A stretch of 22,175 bases of DNA from CAYTAP01 sp964435775 (lineage in GTDB: Bacteria > Planctomycetota > Phycisphaerae > Tepidisphaerales > Tepidisphaeraceae). The position numbers and the translations under genes were made by a program. Below are positions 15,852-22,175 of the stretch, piece after piece. Location of the stretch: positions 1-22,175 of the forward strand of contig CAYTAP010000067.1 of the NCBI GenBank assembly GCA_964435775.1, in the 5' to 3' direction. The notes below the pieces were generated by a model. It saw only the letters and a program-made list of their open reading frames with translations, ran no database searches and was not told the origin of the DNA. Position 1 is the first letter of the stretch, and each line of letters opens with the position of its first letter.

Positions 15852-17408
15852 ATGACAGGCGCGAAGTTCCTCATGCGGCCTCTGGCCGAGTTGGATGTTT
15901 CAATGGCCACCTTGATCGATGATCCCTACCGGACGTCATCCGTCGATGATCCGGCGCATTCCGATGAGCATGGCGCGGCAGCGGGTGATTCGTCCAAAAA
16001 GCCGCATGAGCCTGCGCCAAAGCATGCCCAAGCCAACCAATCCTCCGGACACGCCGATGGATCGCTCCATCAATCCGACGCTGCCCCGCCGACGCCGCAT
16101 GACCAACCCAAGCGGCCTTTTTACACCCGACCGGTTCTGATGGCCGTCACCATCATTGTTCTGGCCATTGCGGTGACGGCAGGCATTTTCTACACACTCC
16201 ATGCTTTGACTTACGAATCGACCGACGATGCCTTCATCACCGCCAACGTTGTGCAGGTCAGCCCGCGCGTCTCGGGGCGCGTCAGCAGGGTGCTGGTCGA
16301 TGACAACCAGCGCGTCAGCAAGGGGGACAAGCTGGTGGAGCTGGATCCAACGGATTTTCAAGCGAAGGTGGATGAGGCAACGGCCGCGCTGAACGCGGCG
16401 ATCGCGCGGGAAAAAGCGGCTGCTGTTCAGGTTCAATTGATGACCGTCACCTCGAGCGCCACCTCGCTTGGCGCGCAATCGGCGGTTGTGCAGGCCGAAT
16501 CGGATGTGGCGACCGCCAAGGCGACGGTGCTGGTCGCCAAGAGCAAGATTGCCAGCGCCAACGCGGACATCGCCGCCGATCAGGCCGCCGCCGCGCAAGC
16601 TCGAGCCGACGCCCTCGCCGCCGGCGCGGAGGTGACGCGCACAACCACGGAGCTCAACCGTCTGAGCGGGCTGGCGGCGAACGTCGTGTCGCAGCAGGAG
16701 CTCATCAACGCGCGGGCGGCGGCGGATGTGGCCGACGCCAAGCGGATCGCCGCCGGTATGGCGGTCACCGCCGCCGAGGCGCGGATCACGCAGGGAGAGG
16801 CCGAATTGAAGACAGCCAAGCAGGCGGTGGATGAAGCCGTTTCTCGACAAAAGGCGTCGGAGGCGATGCTTGAACAAGCCCGCGCGCAATTCACCGGCGC
16901 GGATGTTTCGCGGCAGAAGATCGCCGTCAGCAAAAGTGAATATGCCGACGCCCAGGCCGAGGTGGCGCGGATGCAGGCGCAACTCGACCAGGCGAAGCTC
17001 GCGCTCTCCTACACCACGATCGTTGCACCCACCGATGGGCGCGTCACGCACAAGAACGTGGAGGTCGGACAGCATCTGGATCTCGGGCAGGCGGTCATGG
17101 CGATCGTCCCGCCGCGGATGTGGGTGACGGCCAATTTCAAGGAAACACAACTGGATGAAATTCGCCCCGGGCAAGTCGTGAACATCGACATCGACGCCTA
17201 CCCCGGTTTGAAGCTCAAAGGGCATGTGGACTCGATCCAGCGGGGGTCGGGCGCTGCGTTCAGTTTGATGCCACCGGAAAATGCGACGGGCAACTATGTG
17301 AAGGTGGTCCAGCGCGTGCCGGTGAAAATTCTCATCGACAACATGCCCGACACGAATCATCCCATCGGGCCGGGCATGTCGGTATCGCCGGAAGTGAAAG
17401 TCAGATAG
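15852..17408 (+). CDS. HlyD/EmrA-type membrane fusion protein
   Basis: The 518-residue protein starts at ATG 15852, with ATG 15903 possible. It has an unusually long, His/Pro-rich cytoplasmic N-terminus of about 93 residues, then one membrane helix (94-118). The first lipoyl half follows (ANVVQVSPRVSGRVSRVLVDDNQRVSKGDKL, about 131-161). An Ala-rich coiled-coil hairpin spans about 168-380, and the second lipoyl half is VAPTDGRVTHKNVEVGQ. A beta-barrel domain follows (WVTANFKETQLDEIRPGQ). YESTDDAFI after the helix is typical of EmrA-like proteins. It links an inner-membrane pump to an outer-membrane channel. The 45-base gap to the EmrB-like gene implies an operon. No TolC-type channel gene is seen in the window. 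Confidence 0.9.
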   Translation: MTGAKFLMRPLAELDVSMATLIDDPYRTSSVDDPAHSDEHGAAAGDSSKKPHEPAPKHAQANQSSGHADGSLHQSDAAPPTPHDQPKRPFYTRPVLMAVTIIVLAIAVTAGIFYTLHALTYESTDDAFITANVVQVSPRVSGRVSRVLVDDNQRVSKGDKLVELDPTDFQAKVDEATAALNAAIAREKAAAVQVQLMTVTSSATSLGAQSAVVQAESDVATAKATVLVAKSKIASANADIAADQAAAAQARADALAAGAEVTRTTTELNRLSGLAANVVSQQELINARAAADVADAKRIAAGMAVTAAEARITQGEAELKTAKQAVDEAVSRQKASEAMLEQARAQFTGADVSRQKIAVSKSEYADAQAEVARMQAQLDQAKLALSYTTIVAPTDGRVTHKNVEVGQHLDLGQAVMAIVPPRMWVTANFKETQLDEIRPGQVVNIDIDAYPGLKLKGHVDSIQRGSGAAFSLMPPENATGNYVKVVQRVPVKILIDNMPDTNHPIGPGMSVSPEVKVR

Positions 17409-17453
17409 CCTCGAACCAACCGCTCTCAAACCCCAAGCCACGAAGCTCCTCTC

Positions 17454-19085
17454 ATGCCCACCTCCGCCGCAACCAGCGCCCATGCGGCCTCACGCCCAGC
17501 ATCATCGATGACGGTCTCCCCGCATGAGCACGACCTCGGCTGGAAGCCGAGCTTCAATCCCTGGATCATCTCGATCTCGGTCATGCTCGCGACCTTCATG
17601 GAGGTGCTCGACACCTCCATCGCCAACGTTGCCCTTCCGCACATCGCCGGCAGCATGTCGGCCACCACCGAGGAGGCGACGTGGGTCCTCACCAGCTACC
17701 TGATCTCCAACGCGATCATCCTCCCCACCACCGGCTGGCTCAGCCGTTACTTCGGCCGCAAAAACTTTCTGATCGGTTGCATCATCCTCTTCACCATCGC
17801 CTCCGCTTTTTGCGGGGCGGCAACAAGCCTGGGCATGCTCATCGTCGCCCGCGTTCTTCAAGGCGCCGGAGGCGGCGCGCTTCAGCCGATCGCACAGGCG
17901 GTCATGCTCGAAAGCTTCCCCCACAACAAACGTGGTCTGGCGATGGCGGTGTACGGCATGGGCGTGGTCGTCGCCCCGATCATCGGACCCACCCTCGGCG
18001 GCTGGATCACCGATGCCCACTCCTGGCGCTGGAGCTTCTACATCAACGTCCCCATCGGAATCATCGCCGTCCTCATGGCGCAGACCTTCGTCGAGGATCC
18101 CCCCTACATCCGCAGCCAGCGCGCCACGCGCATCGACTACGTTGGTTTTGGCTTCATGGCCGTCTGGCTCGCCACACTCCAGATTTTTCTCGACAAAGGC
18201 CAGCAGGAAGACTGGTTCGCCAGCAATTTCATCGTCACACTTGCGATCATCTCCTGCCTCACGTTCCTGGCATTCGTGATCTGGGAGTTACGCGTCGATC
18301 AGCCGATCGTCGATCTGCGCATCCTGCTCAACCGCAATTTCACACTCGGCATTTTGATGATCTTCGCACTCGGGGCCGTCCTCTACGCCACCATTGCGCT
18401 CCTGCCTTTATTGCTCCAGACGGTGCTGGGCTACTCGGCGTATCGATCCGGTCTGACCCTCAGTCCCCGCGGCTTCGGATCGATGTTCGCGATGATCCTC
18501 GTGGGGCGAATCATCGGCATCGTCGATACGCGCTGGCTGATGGCGCTGGGCTTTGTGCTCCTGGGGTGGTCGGCGTTCATGTTCGGCGGCTTCGACCTCA
18601 ACATCTCCATGCGGAGCGTCATCTGGCCAAACATCGTCAACGGCATGAGCACCGGGTTGATCTTCGTCCCCCTCACCACGATCTGCATGGGTACGCTTCC
18701 CAACGAGCAGATGGGCAACGCAACCGGCATCTATAACCTCATGCGCAACCTCGGCGGCGGCTTCGGCATCTCCGCCGTCACCACCATGCTCGCCCGCAGC
18801 GCCCAAAGCCACCAATCCACCCTCGCGGCGCATATGAACGCTTACAACCCGGCCTATACCGAAAGATTACAATCCTATGTCGACGCCCTGACGCCCCACC
18901 TCGGCCACCACGCCGCCGTGCAGGCCGCACACGGCATGATCTACGAGGAACTGGTCAAACAGGCCAACCTCTGGTCCTACGTCGCCGATTTCCGTCTTCT
19001 CGGATACCTCTGCCTGGCATGCGCCCCCCTGATGTTCCTCTTCAAGCGCGTCAAGCCCAAACCGGGAGCGGTGGCTGCGCATTGA
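17454..19085 (+). CDS. EmrB/QacA-type MFS drug:proton antiporter (DHA2 family)
   Basis: The 543-residue protein has about 14 predicted hydrophobic segments. Signature motifs are LDTSIANVALPHIAGSM in TM1 (motif D1), SRYFGRKN in the first loop (motif A), and GVVVAPIIGPTLGGWITD in TM5 (motif C, antiporter type), followed by SWRWSFYINVPIG. It exports hydrophobic drugs in exchange for protons, with the upstream fusion protein carrying them across the periplasm. The substrate cannot be told. No Shine-Dalgarno precedes the ATG. The gene ends 33 bases before a large inverted repeat, which may also stop transcription. Confidence 0.93.
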   Translation: MPTSAATSAHAASRPASSMTVSPHEHDLGWKPSFNPWIISISVMLATFMEVLDTSIANVALPHIAGSMSATTEEATWVLTSYLISNAIILPTTGWLSRYFGRKNFLIGCIILFTIASAFCGAATSLGMLIVARVLQGAGGGALQPIAQAVMLESFPHNKRGLAMAVYGMGVVVAPIIGPTLGGWITDAHSWRWSFYINVPIGIIAVLMAQTFVEDPPYIRSQRATRIDYVGFGFMAVWLATLQIFLDKGQQEDWFASNFIVTLAIISCLTFLAFVIWELRVDQPIVDLRILLNRNFTLGILMIFALGAVLYATIALLPLLLQTVLGYSAYRSGLTLSPRGFGSMFAMILVGRIIGIVDTRWLMALGFVLLGWSAFMFGGFDLNISMRSVIWPNIVNGMSTGLIFVPLTTICMGTLPNEQMGNATGIYNLMRNLGGGFGISAVTTMLARSAQSHQSTLAAHMNAYNPAYTERLQSYVDALTPHLGHHAAVQAAHGMIYEELVKQANLWSYVADFRLLGYLCLACAPLMFLFKRVKPKPGAVAAH

Positions 19086-19117
19086 CATCGTATTCCTCGT
19101 CCGGGCATGTCATGTTT

Positions 19118-19191
19118 CGTAGGGTCCGTGGTACTCCGCGGACCATTGCTTCCATCGGGACAATGGTCCGCGGAGTACCACGGACCCTACG
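19118..19191. repeat. perfect 31-bp inverted repeat, two REP-like hairpins (BIME-like)
   Basis: Arms 19118-19148 and 19161-19191 are perfect reverse complements around a 12-base loop. Each arm itself folds: GTAG, then GGTCCGTGG-TACT-CCGCGGACC (left arm 19123-19144) with a single T-G wobble. The left arm begins CGTAGGG and the right ends CCCTACG. The GTAG foot before a short hairpin, with two units head to head, is the architecture of REP/BIME elements mobilised by RAYT (Y1-type) transposases. The rest of the 212-base gap holds only the candidate promoter of the DUF1800 gene. Confidence 0.85.
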
Positions 19192-19251
19192 GAAGATCAC
19201 ACCATACTGAATTGTTCGACTGGCCGGCGCTTCAACACAATGCGGCGAGTT

Positions 19252-19260
19252 TGGTATGAT
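19252..19260 (+). promoter_or_regulatory. candidate extended -10 promoter of the DUF1800-DUF1501 operon
   Basis: TGGTATGAT is an extended -10 (TGnTATAAT-like). A weak -35, TTCAAC (19231-19236), lies 18 bases upstream. The predicted start near 19267 lies downstream of ATG 19256 and upstream of AGGAG (19284-19288). This favours translation from ATG 19298. Confidence 0.35.
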
Positions 19261-19297
19261 GATGCGGGACACATCCGGTTCTCAGGAGCCGCCCTCT

Positions 19298-20716
19298 ATG
19301 GCAACCACAATTTCGCCTCCTTCGGATCCTTTCGAGCCTTGGCGACCGGCCGCCAATGATGAATGGTCGTCGCGCTGGATCGGGCATCTGCTGCGACGGG
19401 TTCATTTCGGTTCAACCGATGAATGGATCGAACGCTTCTCCAAGGTGACTCCCGCGCAAGCGATCGAGCTGGCGCTTGGATACGACCCATCGGCCGACCC
19501 GCTCGACGACATGCTGGACCGGCTGGCTGGGTTCGTGAATTTCAGAGAACCCAAAAGTGTTGAGCAGTGGTGGATTTACCGGATGCTCAATACGCAGCGC
19601 CCGGCGCAGGAGCGAATCGCCCTCTTCTGGCATGGCCATTTCGCCACATCGCTTGGCAAGGTGAATAACGGGCGCTGGATGAACAATCAGATCAACCTCT
19701 TCCGCCGCTTGGGGTTGGGCAATTTCCGTCAATTGCTCCGCGAGGTCACCAAGGATCCCGCCATGCTCATCTGGCTGGATGGGGCGAGCAATCACAAAGG
19801 CCGGGCCAACGAAAACTACGGGCGCGAGGTGATGGAACTGTTCACGCTCGGCATCGGCACCTACACCGAGCAGGATGTCAAAGCTCTCGCCCGCGCATTC
19901 ACCGGGTATGTCATCCGCCACGATGAGGGCGTTCTCGATCCCAAGCGTTTTGATGATGGGGAGAAGACGATTTTTGGAAAGACGGGGCGATTCAACGCCG
20001 AAGGCGCGATCGACCTGCTCCTGTCGCAACCGTCGGCCGGTCCATTTTTGGCGCACAAACTCCTGCGGCAGTTCGTGCATCCCAATCCATCGGATGAGGT
20101 CATCAAGCATTACGGCCGGCGATTGGTCGAATTGAACTGGGAGATCAAACCCCTGCTGACCGAAATGCTCGCCAGCCGCCTCTTTTTTTCCGAGTACGCC
20201 TATCGCAGCCGGATCAAGTCGCCGGTGGAGCTTGCGGTGGGCACGGTCGCCAGCCTTGGCGGGGCGATCAACACCGAATGGGTATGCGAACAGACAACGA
20301 AAATGGGGCAGGAACTGCTGTTCCCGCCGAACGTCAAAGGGTGGGACGGCGAGGAGGCGTGGATCAACGCCAACACGGTTTTGCTACGCTTCAACTTTGG
20401 GTTGTCGCTGGCCACCCAGCGGCGCGGCGAGTTCGCCAAGCCATCCGATCTGGCCGGTTGGATTGATCGGCATCATCTGCAAACGGCGGATGATGTCGTC
20501 AATGCCTATGGAGTGTTGCTTCTTGATGGACAAATCCCACCGGAGCTTCATGCGAAGCTTTTAAGCTATCTCGCCGCACCAACCAATGCCAAACAGGCGA
20601 AAAATAAGAAAGCCAGGCCACCCGAGCCATTTGCGGTAACGCCACAGTCAATCAATGGCAAGGTGCGGGGGCTGCTTCATCTGTTCATGAGCACGCCGGA
20701 ATATCAACTGGCGTGA
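19298..20716 (+). CDS. DUF1800 family protein
   Basis: The 472-residue protein starts at ATG 19298, 9 bases after AGGAG. Three tandem ATGs at 19256-19264 would add 12-14 residues but overlap the likely promoter. Family motifs are LLRRVHFGST near residue 33, RIALFWHGHFATS, WLDGASNHKGRANENYGRE, VMELFTLGIGTYTEQDV and ARAFTGY. Late in the protein it has PPNVKGWDGEEAWIN. It is mostly helical, with no signal peptide or membrane helix visible. DUF1800 proteins are abundant in Planctomycetota and almost always paired with a DUF1501 gene, as here (28 bases downstream). No biochemical function is established. A KNKKARPPEPF low-complexity segment precedes the C-terminal block. Confidence 0.88.
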   Translation: MATTISPPSDPFEPWRPAANDEWSSRWIGHLLRRVHFGSTDEWIERFSKVTPAQAIELALGYDPSADPLDDMLDRLAGFVNFREPKSVEQWWIYRMLNTQRPAQERIALFWHGHFATSLGKVNNGRWMNNQINLFRRLGLGNFRQLLREVTKDPAMLIWLDGASNHKGRANENYGREVMELFTLGIGTYTEQDVKALARAFTGYVIRHDEGVLDPKRFDDGEKTIFGKTGRFNAEGAIDLLLSQPSAGPFLAHKLLRQFVHPNPSDEVIKHYGRRLVELNWEIKPLLTEMLASRLFFSEYAYRSRIKSPVELAVGTVASLGGAINTEWVCEQTTKMGQELLFPPNVKGWDGEEAWINANTVLLRFNFGLSLATQRRGEFAKPSDLAGWIDRHHLQTADDVVNAYGVLLLDGQIPPELHAKLLSYLAAPTNAKQAKNKKARPPEPFAVTPQSINGKVRGLLHLFMSTPEYQLA

Positions 20717-20744
20717 AGGTCCTGGTCATCAACGGAGAGTCGCC

Positions 20745-22031
20745 ATGTCCTGTTCATGCAATAATCACGATCGCAACCATCGCGGCGGATCGCCATTCTC
20801 CCGCCGCGAGTTTCTCAAAATTTCGATGTCCTCCGCCGCCGCTATTTCGCTGGCCGGCACGCTGCCGGCGTTTGTCACGCGCATGGCGTTCGCGCAACCG
20901 ACCACCGGCCCGTCTGCGATCTCCAGCGACAACATCCTCGTCGTCGTGCAACTGTCCGGCGGCAACGACGGATTGAACACCGTGATCCCCCACACCGACG
21001 ACGCCTACATCAAGGCGCGTCCCCGGATCGGGATCAAGGATCGCCTGCATCCGTTGAATGATCATCTGGCGCTCAACCCCGGCATGCGGGCGTTCAAGGA
21101 AATGTTTGACGAAGGGCGTCTGGCGGTCATCAACGGCTGCGGCTATCCGCATCCCAATCGCTCGCACTTTCGCTCGATGGAAATCTGGCAGACGGCCGAC
21201 CCCAACGAATACCGCCCGTACGGATGGCTGGGACATGCCCTCGATCATGCGATCAAAGGAACGATCCAGGGGGACAGCGCCCTGCGCGGCATCAACATCG
21301 GTTCGCAACTGCCGCTGGCGATGATTGACCAGGGAACGCCCGTGCCCTCCATTCAATCGCTCGATGATTTCGGCGTCCGAACGGACCCGAACGATGGCTT
21401 GGAGGACAAAGCCGAGCGGGAACTGATCGCGGAATTGAATGCGGCCCGCGATGGTTCGCCGGCAATGCAATTTTTATCCCGCCAGGCGACCAACGCCATC
21501 CTCACCTCGGCCGAGTTGCGAAAGCTCAAGGGATACAAGCAGGATGCCGATTATCCGCGCGGGCTGGGGCAGCAGCTTCGACTGATCGCCCAGTTGATCT
21601 CCGGCAACTTCGGCACCCGCGTCTTCTACTGCGAGGTCGGCGGGTTCGACACCCATTCCAACCAGGTCGGCGGGCATGAAAACTCGCTTCGGAATGTCGC
21701 CGACTCCATCGCGGCGTTCCACAAGGACCTGACCGCCAAGGGGCTCAATGACAAAGTGTCGGTCATGTGCTTCTCCGAGTTCGGCCGACGCGTTCATCAA
21801 AACGGCTCCAACGGCACGGACCACGGCGCTGCGGGCCCCATGTTCGTCTCAGGCGGCAAGGTCAAAGGTGGCTTGTACCAGCCCTATCCCTCCCTCACCG
21901 ACCTCGACGGCTGCGACTTGAAGTTCACAACCGATTTCCGACAGGTCTATGCCACGCTCCTTAAAGACTGGCTGAACGCCGATCCGGTTGAAACGCTCAA
22001 GGGAACCTACGCGCCTCTGGCGTTTTTATAA
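20745..22031 (+). CDS. DUF1501 family protein with Tat signal
   Basis: The 428-residue protein starts at ATG 20745 with GGAG upstream. A Tat signal is visible: SRREFLK at 19-25, then a hydrophobic stretch to PAFVTRMAFAQ, implying export of a folded, possibly metal-binding protein. VVVQLSGGNDGLNTVIPH (67-84) starts the domain. GCGYPHPNRSHFRSMEIWQ and FSEFGRRVHQNGSNGTDHG follow; both are hallmark motifs of DUF1501, a distant relative of the sulfatase/alkaline-phosphatase fold. The activity is unknown. It is cotranscribed with the DUF1800 gene. Confidence 0.92.
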   Translation: MSCSCNNHDRNHRGGSPFSRREFLKISMSSAAAISLAGTLPAFVTRMAFAQPTTGPSAISSDNILVVVQLSGGNDGLNTVIPHTDDAYIKARPRIGIKDRLHPLNDHLALNPGMRAFKEMFDEGRLAVINGCGYPHPNRSHFRSMEIWQTADPNEYRPYGWLGHALDHAIKGTIQGDSALRGINIGSQLPLAMIDQGTPVPSIQSLDDFGVRTDPNDGLEDKAERELIAELNAARDGSPAMQFLSRQATNAILTSAELRKLKGYKQDADYPRGLGQQLRLIAQLISGNFGTRVFYCEVGGFDTHSNQVGGHENSLRNVADSIAAFHKDLTAKGLNDKVSVMCFSEFGRRVHQNGSNGTDHGAAGPMFVSGGKVKGGLYQPYPSLTDLDGCDLKFTTDFRQVYATLLKDWLNADPVETLKGTYAPLAFL

Positions 22032-22087
22032 CATGCCGCCTCGCGGATATGAGCATGAAATCGCAAGATCTTTCAATTCTCGAATGT

Positions 22088-22170
22088 ATCTTCCGTAGGG
22101 GCGGCTTCAGCCGCCGTTTGAGAGGAAGACGGCGGCTGAAGCCGCCCCTACCAAAGAGAATTGAAACACC
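22088..22170. repeat. REP-like palindrome, complete copy
   Basis: Perfect 23-bp arms (22095-22117 and 22129-22151) flank an 11-base loop. Each arm folds as GTAGG followed by GGCGGC-TTCA-GCCGCC. To the left, ATCTTCCGTAGGG (22088-22100) also occurs, reversed, at the right edge of the 19 kb element. To the right, the flank through GAATTGAAACACC matches the copy at the window start. It lies 56 bases after the DUF1501 stop and could also act as a transcription barrier. Confidence 0.9.
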
Positions 22171-22175
22171 CTGCG

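Noticed and set aside
15936..17483. 515-codon open frame antisense to the fusion protein gene
   Set aside because: It has Arg/Gly/His-rich composition, no recognisable motif, and is a mirror of the Ala-rich coiled-coil coding sequence.
1..22175. Circular element with terminal overlap
   Set aside because: The end repeats differ at several positions and in their outer flanks, so they are separate copies of a dispersed repeat.
1..22175. CRISPR array, prophage or defence island
   Set aside because: No regularly spaced direct repeats and no cas, integrase, phage structural or restriction-modification gene were found.

Overview
The window is a 22 kb stretch of GC-rich chromosomal DNA, most likely from a member of the Planctomycetota (possibly Phycisphaerae). 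This is inferred from the mix of genes: a DUF1800/DUF1501 pair with a Tat-type signal, a secreted S55-peptidase-like protein, a secreted beta-propeller protein, and a GluRS with an extra block after its KLSKR motif. No rRNA or tRNA genes are seen. There is no integrase, transposase, phage gene or CRISPR array, so it reads as core and lineage-specific chromosome rather than a mobile island. A run of 10 N inside a gene, and REP-like repeats at both window ends, suggest a draft scaffold that broke at repeats.

Layout. 1-125: a truncated REP-like palindrome and a terminator-like hairpin. 126-4920: two secreted proteins on the + strand, an S55 (SpoIVB-type) peptidase-like protein whose Ser half precedes its His half, then a seven-bladed beta-propeller protein crossed by the assembly gap. 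5028-6236: the small ribosomal gene rpmH (bL34) and an exported phosphodiester glycosidase (NAGPA-type). 6260-7282 (-): an inositol-monophosphatase-family enzyme, divergent from recG (7495-9579). 9662-11118: a SAM methyltransferase overlapping by 4 bp with a CpsB/YwqE-type PHP phosphatase. 11144-13072 (-): an M20 dipeptidase and an upstream PaaI-like hotdog thioesterase, divergent from gltX (13209-14849). 14952-15692: a two-TM stress-type membrane protein behind a near-consensus sigma-54 promoter and followed by a strong intrinsic terminator. 15852-19085: an EmrA/EmrB-like drug efflux pair behind a good sigma-70-type promoter. 19118-19191: a perfect 31-bp inverted repeat built of two REP-like hairpins. 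19298-22031: the DUF1800-DUF1501 operon. 22088-22170: a complete copy of the REP-like palindrome seen truncated at the left edge.

No single pathway unites the window. The functional units are the S55/propeller pair (export, perhaps surface proteolysis or assembly), the methyltransferase/phosphatase pair, the peptidase/thioesterase pair, the efflux pair and the DUF1800/DUF1501 pair. The points most worth following up are the permuted order of the S55 catalytic halves, a propeller blade split by a 140-residue proline-rich insert, the sigma-54 promoter, the GluRS insertion, and two REP-like families that share the edge sequence ATCTTCCGTAGGG.
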